A stretch of 64,000 nucleotides of DNA, taken from contig NZ_QLKQ01000013.1 of the NCBI RefSeq assembly GCF_003349955.1, forward strand, positions 1 through 64,000, in the 5' to 3' direction. The DNA is from Azospirillum brasilense (GTDB taxonomy: Bacteria > Pseudomonadota > Alphaproteobacteria > Azospirillales > Azospirillaceae). Below, piece by piece: positions 1 through 10,068 of the stretch (positions are counted from its first letter, which is position 1; each line of letters opens with the position of its first letter). Both the position numbers and the translations under genes were made by a program. The notes beneath the pieces are model-generated. The model was not told where the DNA came from, ran no database searches, and saw nothing but the letters and a program-made list of their open reading frames with translations.

Positions 1-693
1 TCCCGTCACGGACGGCGGCAGCGGCGCCGCCGGTGTGGCGGTGGGCTGGCCGGGCAGGGCCGGGGCCGCGCCGGGTGGGGCCGGCGGCTTCGGCGCCGCG
101 GCGATGACCAGGGCCGGAACGATGGAGCCGGGCAGCAGCAGGGGAAGCGGTTGGCCCGCCGGCCCCGTTGTCGGCGTGGCGGACGCCGGGCTGGGCAGGA
201 TCACCACCGGTGTCGCCGAACCCTGAGGCCGTGCCGCGCCGGTCTGGCCGGGGATGATTTGCGCCGGTCCGCTCGTTGTCGGCGCGGTCGGGACATTCGG
301 CGCGGTGGTCGAGGCGGTGCCCTGGGTCAGCACCAGAACCTTCGCCGCGAGACTCTGGGTGGGGGACGCCGCGGCGGAATCGGTCGGTGCGGCCTGGGCC
401 TGTTCCAGAAGCACCTGCGCCGGGGTGATCTGAAGCGTCACCGGCTTGTCGGCGGGCAGCGGCGTCGGGGTCTGCACGAGCAGCTCGCCGGCCTGTGTGC
501 GCACGCGGGCCAAGCCCTCCGGCGTGGTGCCGACGACGGTGCCGGTCAGCACCACCGGGCGGGCGATGTCCTGCAGCCGCTCCGGCAGCGCCTTGACCGT
601 GCCCTCGGCGACCGCCACCGGGGCGGGCGCGGGGGTGGCCGCCGCCGGGGCGGCGGGCGCCGCGGCGACCGGGGGAGGAAGGGCGCCCCCCAT
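1..693 (-). CDS. FliK-like Ala/Pro-rich protein, 5' part only
   Basis: An open frame starts with ATG at 693 and runs through 231 codons without a stop off the left edge, so the C-terminus is missing. It begins 7 bases after the flhG stop, with an AAGG within the flhG end as a possible ribosome site. The protein opens with an Ala/Pro-rich stretch. A small beta-type region follows (about residues 45-90, containing VVLTGTVVGTTPEGLARV and later PADKPVTLQI). After that comes a long Thr/Ala/Pro-rich segment. This layout and its place at the end of a flagellar operon resemble the poorly conserved N-terminal part of hook-length-control proteins. The assignment is inference, because the diagnostic C-terminal domain lies outside the window. 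Confidence 0.55.
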   Translation of the reverse strand, partial: MGGALPPPVAAAPAAPAAATPAPAPVAVAEGTVKALPERLQDIARPVVLTGTVVGTTPEGLARVRTQAGELLVQTPTPLPADKPVTLQITPAQVLLEQAQAAPTDSAAASPTQSLAAKVLVLTQGTASTTAPNVPTAPTTSGPAQIIPGQTGAARPQGSATPVVILPSPASATPTTGPAGQPLPLLLPGSIVPALVIAAAPKPPAPPGAAPALPGQPTATPAAPLPPSVTG

Positions 694-700
694 CCCGGCC

Positions 701-1495
701 TTACTGGCCGTTCAGAAGCCGCTGGGCGATGGCCAGCACGTCCCGCGCAGCGTCGGAGCTGGGGGAGCGGGTCAGCAGCGGCGACTGGTTGCGGATGGCG
801 TCGCGCACCTTCAGGTCGCGGCGGATGATGCCGGCCAGCGCGGGCTTGTACTTCAGGAAGTTCTGGCAGGCCTTCAGGATGGTGCCGTAGGTGCGCTCGC
901 CGTCCTTCACGCTCTGCGCCATGTTCACCACGACGCGCAGGTCGGCGGTGGGGTTGGTGGCGTGGGTCAGCTTGATGAAGGCGTAGGCGTCGGTCAGCGA
1001 GGTCGGCTCGTCCGTCGTCACCACCAGCGTCGTCCCGGCCGGGCCGGACAGGGTGCGCACCGTGCGGTCGACGCCGGCGCCCATGTCCATGATGACGCAG
1101 TCGTAGCGCCGGGCCAGCTCCATCAGGTCGTTGCGCAGGCCGGACAGGCGCTGGCTCGGCAGCTGGGCGAGCGTCCCGGAGCCGGAGCGGCCGGCGATAA
1201 TGTCAAAGCCGCCCTCGGTGTAGCGCTGGGCCGCGCGGCCCAGCGTCACGTCACCGTTGATGACCGCGCCCAGATCGTTCTTCGGCTGGAAGCCGAGCTG
1301 GATGTCGACGTTGGCGAGGCCGAGGTCGCCGTCGAACAGCAGCGAGTTCTTGCCCATCTTGGTGAGCGCGTGGGCGAGCGTGATCGAGAACCACGTCTTG
1401 CCGACGCCGCCCTTTCCACTGGCCACGGCGATGACGTTGGCACCGCGCAGCGGGTGAACGTTCTTGAGGGCGGCCGGAAACACCGGATCGGTCAT
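701..1495 (-). CDS. flhG: Flagellar number regulator FlhG (FleN), MinD/ParA ATPase
   Basis: 264 residues. The start ATG at 1495 overlaps the flhF stop in an ATGA junction, implying translational coupling. The deviant Walker A motif ASGKGGVGKTW lies near residues 24-34. The MinD-type DGDLGLANVDIQLG segment and the IMDMGAGVD switch follow, and then VVTTDEPTSLTDAY, typical of the FlhG/FleN branch. FlhG normally acts with FlhF at the cell pole. It restrains flagellar number, often by limiting the master regulator and by assisting C-ring assembly. No DQAxxLR motif is visible at the N-terminus (it begins MTDPVFPAALKNVHP). It is the last clearly recognised gene of this operon before the FliK-like frame. 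Confidence 0.9.
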   Translation of the reverse strand: MTDPVFPAALKNVHPLRGANVIAVASGKGGVGKTWFSITLAHALTKMGKNSLLFDGDLGLANVDIQLGFQPKNDLGAVINGDVTLGRAAQRYTEGGFDIIAGRSGSGTLAQLPSQRLSGLRNDLMELARRYDCVIMDMGAGVDRTVRTLSGPAGTTLVVTTDEPTSLTDAYAFIKLTHATNPTADLRVVVNMAQSVKDGERTYGTILKACQNFLKYKPALAGIIRRDLKVRDAIRNQSPLLTRSPSSDAARDVLAIAQRLLNGQ

Positions 1496-2550
1496 GGGAT
1501 GGTCCTCGACGAAGAACGAACGGCTTTGGTCTTGGCAGGAGCCACCGGCTTGGGCCGGTTGCGCGCCGCCTTGTCCTCGGCGGGCATCATCAGGCGGGCG
1601 AAGGCCACCGGGTTCAGCGGTGTCAGCCCCTCGGCCACCTTGGAGGAAACGCTGGCGTTGCAGAAGGCCATCCGCGCGCGGTGCGCGGTGCCCAGGAGAC
1701 TGCCCAGCCGACGCGCCATGTCGAGCCGGGTGATCAGCATCCGCCGCACGCCCAGCGCCTTGAAGGATTGGGCGATGTCGGCGGCTTCCATGGCGTCCAG
1801 CCCGGCGGGAAGCACGAGGATCGGCTCGGCCACCCCGGCGGACAGCAGGGCCTTGAGGTCGGCCATGTCTTCCCGGTTGTAGGGGTTGCGCCCGGCGGTA
1901 TCCACCAGGACGACGTCGGCGCCGCGGCTGACCTCGAACGCGCCCGCGAGCGCGTCGGGGTCCTCCACCGTCGCCAGTTTGATTTTCATCAGACGCGTGA
2001 AGGCGGCCAACTGTTCCATGCCGCCGGCGCGAACCGTGTCGGTGGTGATCACGCCGACCGAGCGTTTGCGGAACACCGCCTGGGCGGCCAGCTTGGCGAC
2101 GATCAGCGTCTTGCCGCTGCCCGGCGGGCCGACCAGGATCAGCGGCTTGTTGCCGCCGCGCCGGTCCTGCAGCGGGCTGAAGGTGAACATGGAGTCGAGG
2201 GCGGCGCCCAGCGCCAGCGCGGGGTCGTCGGTGTCCAGCCCGGCGGCGGCGTCGATCAGCTGCTCGGCCAGCGCGGCGGGCACGCCGTGGCGGTGCAGCA
2301 CGTCGGCCACCACCTCGCCCACGTCGATCTCCGGCTCCTCCTCGACCACCACCACGGGGCGGGTCCGGGCCGGCTGGGCCGTGCGCGCCTGCGCCATCAG
2401 CAGATCGTCGTCCTCCACCGCCGCGGTCACGCGAACGCCGCCGCCGTCCTCCTCGCGCGTGGCGACGATGATGGCATCGTCGCCCAGCGTCTGGCGGACC
2501 ATGCGCATGGCTTCGGACATGGACTTGGCGTGGAACGACTTCAGCCGCAT
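1492..2550 (-). CDS. flhF: Flagellar biosynthesis SRP-like GTPase FlhF
   Basis: 352 residues. ATG at 2550 is preceded by GGGGAG. The N-terminus MRLKSFHAKSMSEAMRMVR and the following GDDAIIVATRE are typical of FlhF. A linker (about residues 50-130) is rich in Glu, Asp and Ala. The SRP-type GTPase domain has the P-loop GPPGSGKT near residue 140 and the DTAGRNP switch near 215. FlhF marks the pole where the flagellum is built and recruits early components such as FliF. The stop overlaps the flhG start. The pairing of flhF with flhG after flhA matches polar-flagellum operons. The family assignment is secure; the polar role is inferred from family knowledge. Confidence 0.92.
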   Translation of the reverse strand: MRLKSFHAKSMSEAMRMVRQTLGDDAIIVATREEDGGGVRVTAAVEDDDLLMAQARTAQPARTRPVVVVEEEPEIDVGEVVADVLHRHGVPAALAEQLIDAAAGLDTDDPALALGAALDSMFTFSPLQDRRGGNKPLILVGPPGSGKTLIVAKLAAQAVFRKRSVGVITTDTVRAGGMEQLAAFTRLMKIKLATVEDPDALAGAFEVSRGADVVLVDTAGRNPYNREDMADLKALLSAGVAEPILVLPAGLDAMEAADIAQSFKALGVRRMLITRLDMARRLGSLLGTAHRARMAFCNASVSSKVAEGLTPLNPVAFARLMMPAEDKAARNRPKPVAPAKTKAVRSSSRTIP

Positions 2551-2593
2551 CGGCCCGCTCCCCGCCCGTCACACTGGTTCGTCATGGCCTGCA

Positions 2594-4759
2594 TCAGATC
2601 TGCCCCAGGGTCTTGATCCGCGCCTTGGGGTGGATCTCGTTCTGCGACATCACCACGGTGGCCGGCCGGAACCGCTCGACGATCGAGCGGACGAAGGGAC
2701 GGATCAGCGGGCTGGTCAACAGGACGGGGGTCTCGCCCATCATGGCGTGTCGCTCGAAGGTTTGGCGGACCGAAGTGATGAATTGCTGAAGCCGGCTTGG
2801 CGCCATCGTCAGTTGCCGGTCGTCGCCATCGCCCACCAGCGACTCCGCGAACCCCTGCTCCCACTCGGGGGACAGGGTGACGAGCGGGATCACTCCCATC
2901 TCGTTGATGTTCGCGTCGCAGATCTGCCGCGCCAGGCGCGTGCGCACATGCTCGGTGATCTGCGTGATGCTGCGGGTTTGGCTTGCCGCTTCGGACACGC
3001 CTTCCAGAATGGTCGCAAGATCGCGTACCGACACCCGTTCTGCAAGCAGGTTCTGCAACACCCGTTGCAAACCGCCCACAGTGATCTGCGCCGGCACCAC
3101 GTCGGCGATCAGCTTCTGGTGCTCCTTGTCCAGCTCGTCCAGCAGCTTCTGGGTCTCGGTGAAGGACAGCAGCTCCGGCATGTTGTCCTTGATGAGTTCG
3201 GTCAGGTGCGTGGTGATGACCGTGGACGGGTCGACCACCGTGTAGCCCTTGAACAGCGCCTCCTCGCGGTAGCCCGGCTCGATCCAGATGGCCGGCAGGC
3301 CGAAGGTCGGCTCCACCGTCTGCTCGCCGGGCAGGCTCATCGCCTCGCCGCGCGGGTCCATGACCAGCAGCATGTTCGGGCGGATGTCGCCGCGCCCCGC
3401 CTCGATCTCCTTGACGCGGATGATGTAGGCGTTGGGCGGAAGCTGCAGGTTGTCCTGGATGCGCACGGCGGGCATGACGAAGCCGACCTCGCCGGCGATC
3501 TGGCGGCGCAGGCCCTTGATCTGGTCGGTCAGCCGGTGGCTGCCCGCCTGCGGCTGGTTGATCAGCGACAGCAGGCCGTAGCCCAGCTCCAGCCGGATCA
3601 GGTCGATGGCCAGCGCCGTGGCGATCGGCTCGTCGGCCACCGGGGCGGCCCCGCCGCCCGGCCCGCCCATGCCCGCGGCCTCGGCGGCGGCGGCCTCCGC
3701 CTCCTCCGCCTCCTTCTTGGCGCGCAACTTCGGCAGATACCAGGCGGCGGCCCCGATGGCGGCGATCACCGGCAGGAAGGGCAGCACCGGCATGCCCGGC
3801 ATCAGGGCCAGCAGGGTCATGGCGCCCGCCGACAGGCCGAGCGCGCTGATGTGGTTGGTGAGCTGCCCGACCACCGCCTTGTCGGTGGAGCCGCCGGTGC
3901 CGGCCTTCGACACCAGGAAGCCGGCGGAGATGGAGATGACCAGCGCCGGGATCTGCGAGACGAGGCCGTCGCCGATGGTCAGCTTGGTGAAGGTGTCCAG
4001 CGCCTGCAGGATCGGCATGTCGTAGCGCAGGACCGCCAGCGACACGCCGCCGATGATGTTGATGAACATGATCATCAGGCCGGCGACGGCGTCGCCCTTG
4101 ACGAACTTCGACGCACCGTCCATGGAGCCGAAGAAGGCGCTTTCGTCCTCCAGCTCCTTGCGCTTGGCGCGGGCGGTGGTCTCGTCGATCATGCCGGCGG
4201 ACAGGTCGGCGTCGATGGCCATCTGCTTGCCGGGCATGGCGTCCAGGGTGAAGCGCGCCGCCACTTCGGCGATGCGGCCCGAACCGGCGGTGATGACCTT
4301 GAAGTTCACGATCGTCAGGATCGCGTAGACGATCACGCCGATGATGAAGTCGCCGCCCATGACGAAGCCGGCGAAGGCCTCGATCACATGACCCGCCGCG
4401 GACGTCCCCTCGTGCCCCTGGGTCAGGATCAGGCGGGTCGACGCCATGTTCAGCGACAGGCGTAGCAGCGTGGTGATGAGCAGGATCGTCGGGTAGGACG
4501 ACAGCTCCAGCGGCTTCTCGATGAACAGCACCACCATCAGGATCAGGATCGAGATGGTGACGTTCAGCCCGAGCATCATGTCGAGCAGCATCGGCGGCAG
4601 CGGCAGGATCAGCCCGACGACGATCAGCATGATGCCGGCCGCCATGATGAGGTCGCCGCGCTTCAGCGCGCCCTTGGCGACGGTCACCATGTCGGTCAGC
4701 GCGGCCATGTTGCCGCCGCCGCCCGCGCGTGCCCCCGGATTGTGTTCGGTCAATGCCAT
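2594..4759 (-). CDS. flhA: Flagellar export gate protein FlhA
   Basis: 721 residues, close to the usual 690-700. ATG at 4759 has AGGAG seven bases upstream. About eight hydrophobic segments occupy residues 30-340, with the FHIPEP-family signature visible around GGDFIIGVIVYAILTIVNF and GRIAEVAARFTLDAMPGKQM. The cytoplasmic domain follows an acidic/Ala-rich linker (KKEAEEAEAAAAEA) and a Gly/Pro stretch near residues 350-375. FlhA forms the nonameric export ring and docks chaperone-substrate complexes. The gene sits 35 bases after flbD and 43 bases before flhF. Nothing suggests truncation. Confidence 0.95.
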   Translation of the reverse strand: MALTEHNPGARAGGGGNMAALTDMVTVAKGALKRGDLIMAAGIMLIVVGLILPLPPMLLDMMLGLNVTISILILMVVLFIEKPLELSSYPTILLITTLLRLSLNMASTRLILTQGHEGTSAAGHVIEAFAGFVMGGDFIIGVIVYAILTIVNFKVITAGSGRIAEVAARFTLDAMPGKQMAIDADLSAGMIDETTARAKRKELEDESAFFGSMDGASKFVKGDAVAGLMIMFINIIGGVSLAVLRYDMPILQALDTFTKLTIGDGLVSQIPALVISISAGFLVSKAGTGGSTDKAVVGQLTNHISALGLSAGAMTLLALMPGMPVLPFLPVIAAIGAAAWYLPKLRAKKEAEEAEAAAAEAAGMGGPGGGAAPVADEPIATALAIDLIRLELGYGLLSLINQPQAGSHRLTDQIKGLRRQIAGEVGFVMPAVRIQDNLQLPPNAYIIRVKEIEAGRGDIRPNMLLVMDPRGEAMSLPGEQTVEPTFGLPAIWIEPGYREEALFKGYTVVDPSTVITTHLTELIKDNMPELLSFTETQKLLDELDKEHQKLIADVVPAQITVGGLQRVLQNLLAERVSVRDLATILEGVSEAASQTRSITQITEHVRTRLARQICDANINEMGVIPLVTLSPEWEQGFAESLVGDGDDRQLTMAPSRLQQFITSVRQTFERHAMMGETPVLLTSPLIRPFVRSIVERFRPATVVMSQNEIHPKARIKTLGQI

Positions 4760-4794
4760 GCCGCCGCTCCTCCGCCTTTCCTCCGATCAGCGGA

Positions 4795-6333
<1,539 letters not shown>

Positions 6334-6334
6334 C

Positions 6335-7201
6335 TTACGCTCCCCTCGGAGAACCCCGGTCGGAGTCCCGGTCGAAGTACTGAATCCGCTTTCCAGGCGG
6401 AAGAACGGCGTTCAGGAGCATCTCCAGACGCCGCGGATTTTCCTGACGCGCGATGGATACCGCGCCGATGGTGTAGAGAGTCTTGACGAGCGCGTCCTCC
6501 TCCGCCGTCCGCTCCACCTTGGCGGCCAGCGGAGCGAGCGCGACGTTGCCAAGCACCGCCCCGTAGAAGGTGGTCAGCAGGGCCAGCGCCATGGCCGGGC
6601 CGATGCTCGACGGGTCGTTCAGGCTGCCCAGCATCTGGACGAGGCCGACCAGCGTGCCGATCAGCCCCATGGCCGGCGCCACCTCCGACGCGCGGCGCAG
6701 CACGCCGGCGCTCTTGACCTTGCCGGCGCCCGACGCCTCGACCTCGCCGATCAGCATCCGCTCGATGTCGTCGGGCGGCAGCCCCTCGGCCACCAGCGTG
6801 ACCGAGCGGTGCAGGAAGGACTCGTGCTTCAGCTCCGGCAGGACGTTGCGCAGCGTCTCCGGCGCCCGCCGCGCCGCCTCGGCGAGCAGGAGCACCTGTC
6901 GGGCCACGCCGCGCGGGTCGCTGGTCCGGTGGATCAGCACCGCCCCGGCGTCGCGCCACGCGATGGCCACGTCGGACAGCGAGAAGGAGGCGGTGGTGAC
7001 CGCCAGCGTGCCGCCCAGCACGATGATGAGCGACGGCGGGTCGACGAAGGCGCGCAGACTGCCGCCCGACGCCATGGCGACGAAGATGACCACGGCGGCG
7101 GCGGCCAGACCGACCAGCGTCGCCATGTCCACCCCGCCGCGCGGGCGGGCCGAACGCCCGCCCCGGCGGGACGATTCGGCGCTGTCTCGTGTGAGGCTCA
7201 T
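6335..7201 (-). CDS. motA: MotA/PomA-type flagellar stator subunit
   Basis: 288 residues with an Arg/Gly-rich N-terminal extension of about 25 residues before the first membrane helix (MATLVGLAAAAVVIFVAMASGG). It resembles the MotA/TolQ/ExbB proton channel family: DPPSLIIVLGGTLA near residue 55, and the channel-lining APAMGLIGTLVGLVQML near residue 170. Another membrane pair follows (ALALLTTFYGAVLGNVALAPLAAKVE). MotA with MotB forms the ion channel that drives rotation. The start overlaps the fliN stop (ATGA at 7198-7201). No motB gene is adjacent, so the partner must be elsewhere. The PomA-like gap between GT and pore helices could mean either H+ or Na+ coupling; the sequence alone does not decide. 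Confidence 0.85.
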   Translation of the reverse strand: MSLTRDSAESSRRGGRSARPRGGVDMATLVGLAAAAVVIFVAMASGGSLRAFVDPPSLIIVLGGTLAVTTASFSLSDVAIAWRDAGAVLIHRTSDPRGVARQVLLLAEAARRAPETLRNVLPELKHESFLHRSVTLVAEGLPPDDIERMLIGEVEASGAGKVKSAGVLRRASEVAPAMGLIGTLVGLVQMLGSLNDPSSIGPAMALALLTTFYGAVLGNVALAPLAAKVERTAEEDALVKTLYTIGAVSIARQENPRRLEMLLNAVLPPGKRIQYFDRDSDRGSPRGA

Positions 7202-7527
7202 CCGCGGTCCGACTTGATGATTTCGGTCATGGTGATGCCCAGCCGGTCTTCCACGACCACGACCTCGCCGCGGGCGACCAGACGGTTGTTCACGTAGATG
7301 TCGATGGCCTCGCCGACCTTGCGGTCCAGCTCCACCACCGCGCCGCGCCCGAGCTTGAGAAGCTGGCTGACCTGCATGGTCGATTTGCCGAGCACGGCGG
7401 AGATCTGGACGGGGATGTCGTAGACCGCTTCCAGATCCTTGGCCGGACCCAGGCCGGTCTCATACTCCGCAATGTCGCTGCGGCCGCCGCCGTCCAACTC
7501 GTCGAGGGAGAAGCTGTCCTTGGCCAT
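7198..7527 (-). CDS. fliN: Flagellar motor switch protein FliN
   Basis: 109 residues. The SD GGAG lies before the ATG at 7527. The C-terminal two thirds are a clear SpoA/FliN domain: VYDIPVQISAVLGKSTMQVSQLLKLGRGAVVELD, then VNNRLVARGEVVVVEDRLGITMTEI. These correspond to the usual FliN core that builds the lower C-ring, binds CheY-P and docks FliH. The N-terminal 30 residues are acidic and variable. The gene is followed with overlap by the stator gene and preceded by fliH after a 101-base spacer containing a 14-bp tandem repeat. Confidence 0.93.
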   Translation of the reverse strand: MAKDSFSLDELDGGGRSDIAEYETGLGPAKDLEAVYDIPVQISAVLGKSTMQVSQLLKLGRGAVVELDRKVGEAIDIYVNNRLVARGEVVVVEDRLGITMTEIIKSDRG

Positions 7528-7576
7528 CGAAGTCTCCAGAAGCCCTTAGAACCTGAAAAATCCTGTTCGCCGCAAC

Positions 7577-7622
7577 CGGTCCGCCGCCATCGGTCCGCCG
7601 CCATCGGTCCGCTCGGTCCGCC
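7577..7622. repeat. Short tandem repeat in fliN-fliH spacer
   Basis: The unit GGTCCGCCGCCATC occurs as about two full and further degenerate copies, ending in GGTCCGCTCGGTCCGCCGGG. It fills the spacer between the fliH stop (7629) and the fliN SD. It may be a neutral slippage product; no function is visible. Confidence 0.5.
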
Positions 7623-7628
7623 GGGACG

Positions 7629-8399
7629 TCAGCCCGGCGGCGCCTCCAGCAGGCCGGCCATCCGCCGTTCGATCTGGGCGAGCAGGCCGGCGGTGTCGCG
7701 CTCGACCCCGCCTTCGGCCCATTCGATCCGGCAGCTTCCCGGCGCGAGGCCGGAATCGCCCACCACCATCAGCTTGGCGCCGAAGCCGCGGGCCGCGATC
7801 ACCTGGTCCAGATGCTCGCGCACCGCGTCCACCATGTCGTCGGCGACGCGCACCACCAGCCGCGGCTCGTCGATCAGGTCGGTCAGGCAGGAGCGCACCA
7901 GCCCTTCCACCTCCAGCAGCCCGCCGCGCCGCGCCAGTTCGGGCATCAGCTTGCGGACGATGGCCAGCGCGATGTGCACGGGCTGGTCGGCCCGCTGGGC
8001 GCTGGTGGCGTAATGCTCGTTCAGCAGATGCTGCACGCCGTTGCCGATGGTTTCCAGCGCGTTGGCGGTCCGCGCCTGCACCGTCGCCTCGATCTCGACG
8101 CGGGCCTGCTCGTAGCCGTCCTTGCGGCCGGCGTTGTTGCCGTCCACGAAGCCCTTGCCGTAGCCCGTCGACTTGCCGGCGGTCTCGCCCTCGGCATAGC
8201 CTTCGGAGCGGGCGGCGGCCAGATCGGCTTCGCCGAACACCGGTGGCGGCGGCTCGGGCGGCAGTTCCGGCTCCGGTTCGGGCTCCGGTTCCGGCAGGGG
8301 GATGTTGTCGAAATAGTCGTCGTCGGCCTGATGCTGCCGGCGCGGCGGCGCGTCCACGTCGAAGGACTCGTCGAACAGGAATTTGCGGACCGAACTCAT
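7629..8399 (-). CDS. fliH: Flagellar export ATPase regulator FliH (FlbE-like)
   Basis: 256 residues. ATG at 8399 has AGGAG upstream, inside the fliF end. An N-terminal tether is followed by a Glu-Pro repeat (PEPEPEPEPELPPEPP, about residues 35-50). Next comes the GYxxG/GxxxG-type segment (SEGYAEGETAGKSTGYGKGFVDGNNAGRKDG, residues about 65-95) typical of FliH. The C-terminal part resembles the HrpE/YscL/FliH domain (ALAIVRKLMPELARRGG, then DEPRLVVRVADD). FliH holds the FliI ATPase inactive and links it to FliN. In Caulobacter the equivalent gene, flbE, lies between fliG and fliN. Here it directly follows fliF with a 4-base gap and no fliG. Confidence 0.85.
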   Translation of the reverse strand: MSSVRKFLFDESFDVDAPPRRQHQADDDYFDNIPLPEPEPEPEPELPPEPPPPVFGEADLAAARSEGYAEGETAGKSTGYGKGFVDGNNAGRKDGYEQARVEIEATVQARTANALETIGNGVQHLLNEHYATSAQRADQPVHIALAIVRKLMPELARRGGLLEVEGLVRSCLTDLIDEPRLVVRVADDMVDAVREHLDQVIAARGFGAKLMVVGDSGLAPGSCRIEWAEGGVERDTAGLLAQIERRMAGLLEAPPG

Positions 8400-8403
8400 C
8401 GCG

Positions 8404-10068
8404 TCAGCTCTCCTGATACAGCCAGTTGCGCAGGATCGACACCGCTTCCTCCGGGTGCTTCTCGACGATCTCGCCCACCTTGCGCAGCGAGGAGGCGCGG
8501 ACGCGGCCTTCGACGCGGTTAATGTCGATCATCTGCTCCAGCTCCTCGTCGGCCTGGGCGGCCTCCAGGGCGAGATCCTGGGCCAGCGCGCCGGTCGGCG
8601 CGGCCAGGGCGGCGGGCATGCCGCTCTGGTCGGCCAGCAGGCGGTCCATGTCGTCCTCCTCCTGCTGGTCGGCCTTCTCGAAGGCGCGGGTGATCAGCGG
8701 GCGGATGACCAGCAGGATGATGAGGACGGCGACGATGCCCAGCACGACCATCTCGGCGATGCGGAACAGGTCGTCCTTGGTCATGCCGAGGAACAGCTCC
8801 TCCGGCTTCTGGATGTCGTCTTCCGGCGACCAGAAGCGCATGTTGATGACTTCCAGCGTGTCGCCGCGCACGGCGTCGAGGCCGACGGCGGAGCGGACGA
8901 GCGCCTTGATGCTTTCCAGCTCCTGCTCCGGCCGCGGCTGGTAGGCCGCCGGGTTGCCGTCCTTGGGCAGGCTGTAGGTGCCGTCGACCAGCACTGCGAC
9001 CGACAGGCGGCGGACCTGCCCGGATTCGCGGACGTGGTTCTTGGTCGTCCGACTGATCTCGTAGTTGATCGTCTCTTCGCTGCGGTTCTGCTTGTTCTGC
9101 GAGATCGGTCCGGCGTTGTTGCCCGACTGCGCGGTCGGCAGGTTCTGGTCCACGGTGACCGGCGACAGCGGGTCGCGGTCGTGGCTCTCGTTCGCCTCCG
9201 TCACCGTCTGGGTGGAGCGGACGACCTGGCTTTCCGGATCGAAGATTTCGGATTGCGTGGTGATGCGGTCGAAGTCGAGGTCCGCCGAGACCTCCGCCCG
9301 GACCTTGCCGTAGCCGACGGTGCGGCCCAGCAGATCCTCGATGATGCGGGCGATGCGGCTCTCGTAGGCGACCTTCTTCTCCTCCGCCGAGGCCAGCATG
9401 GCGTCCGCGCTGTCGTTGCCGGTGCCGCGGGCGAGCAGGGTGCCCTTGTCGTCGACGATGGAGATTCGGCTGGGGTCGAGGTTCGGCACCGAGGCGGCGA
9501 TCAGGTGCTGGATCGCCTGGATGTTCTCGCGCGACAGCTGGGCGCCGGGGCGCAGCTTTATGAAGATGCTGGCCGTCGCCGGGTTTTGCTGACGCGCGAA
9601 CAGCTCGCGCTTGGGCAGCACCAGATGGACGCGGGCGCTCTGCACCCCGTTCAGCGTTTGCACCGTGCGCGCCATCTCGCCTTCCAGGGCGCGCAGATGA
9701 TTGATGTTCTGCATGAAGCTGGTGGCGCCGAAGCCTTCGCCCTTGTCGAACAGCTCGTAGCCGATCGAGCCGCCCGACGGCAGGCCGGCGGCGGCCATCC
9801 GCATGCGGGTCGGCCCCACCTGCTCGGCGGCGACCATGATCTTCGTGCCGGTCTTGTCCACCGTGAAGGGGACTTTCGCCTCCTCCAGCTTCTTGGCGAT
9901 GGCCGCGGCCTCGGTGGGCTGGAGTTCGGCGTAGAGAAGCTCCATCTCCGGGGTGGAGAGGCGCGTCATTAGATAGACGAAGAATCCGATCAGGAGCAGG
10001 CCGACGCCGCCGATGGCGGCCAAGCGCGCGGGGCCCAGGTTGCGCAAGGTCTGCAGAAGGTTGTTCAC
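8404..10068 (-). CDS. fliF: Flagellar MS-ring protein FliF
   Basis: 554 residues, the usual size. It has a first membrane helix at about residues 17-37 (IGGVGLLLIGFFVYLMTRL). The YscJ/FliF ring-building domains follow (MELLYAELQPTEAAAIAKKLEE; ALEGEMARTVQTLNGVQSARVHLVLP). A disordered periplasmic loop comes next, then a second helix near 440-460 (MVVLGIVAVLIILLVIRPLI). The C-terminal tail ends VSILRNWLYQES, the conserved FliG-binding tail. So the FliG-binding end is present although fliG is not next to it. It is the first gene of the operon, with a candidate sigma54 promoter about 75 bases upstream. Confidence 0.95.
   Translation of the reverse strand: MNNLLQTLRNLGPARLAAIGGVGLLLIGFFVYLMTRLSTPEMELLYAELQPTEAAAIAKKLEEAKVPFTVDKTGTKIMVAAEQVGPTRMRMAAAGLPSGGSIGYELFDKGEGFGATSFMQNINHLRALEGEMARTVQTLNGVQSARVHLVLPKRELFARQQNPATASIFIKLRPGAQLSRENIQAIQHLIAASVPNLDPSRISIVDDKGTLLARGTGNDSADAMLASAEEKKVAYESRIARIIEDLLGRTVGYGKVRAEVSADLDFDRITTQSEIFDPESQVVRSTQTVTEANESHDRDPLSPVTVDQNLPTAQSGNNAGPISQNKQNRSEETINYEISRTTKNHVRESGQVRRLSVAVLVDGTYSLPKDGNPAAYQPRPEQELESIKALVRSAVGLDAVRGDTLEVINMRFWSPEDDIQKPEELFLGMTKDDLFRIAEMVVLGIVAVLIILLVIRPLITRAFEKADQQEEDDMDRLLADQSGMPAALAAPTGALAQDLALEAAQADEELEQMIDINRVEGRVRASSLRKVGEIVEKHPEEAVSILRNWLYQES

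Noticed and set aside
446..1882. Long plus-strand open frame across flhG and flhF
   Set aside because: It lies antisense to clearly conserved flhG/flhF motifs and has no recognisable protein pattern. In very GC-rich DNA such antisense frames are common.
1886..4465. Very long plus-strand open frame antisense to flhA
   Set aside because: The opposite strand encodes flhA with full membrane and family motifs. The plus-strand translation is low-complexity and His/Arg/Gln-rich.
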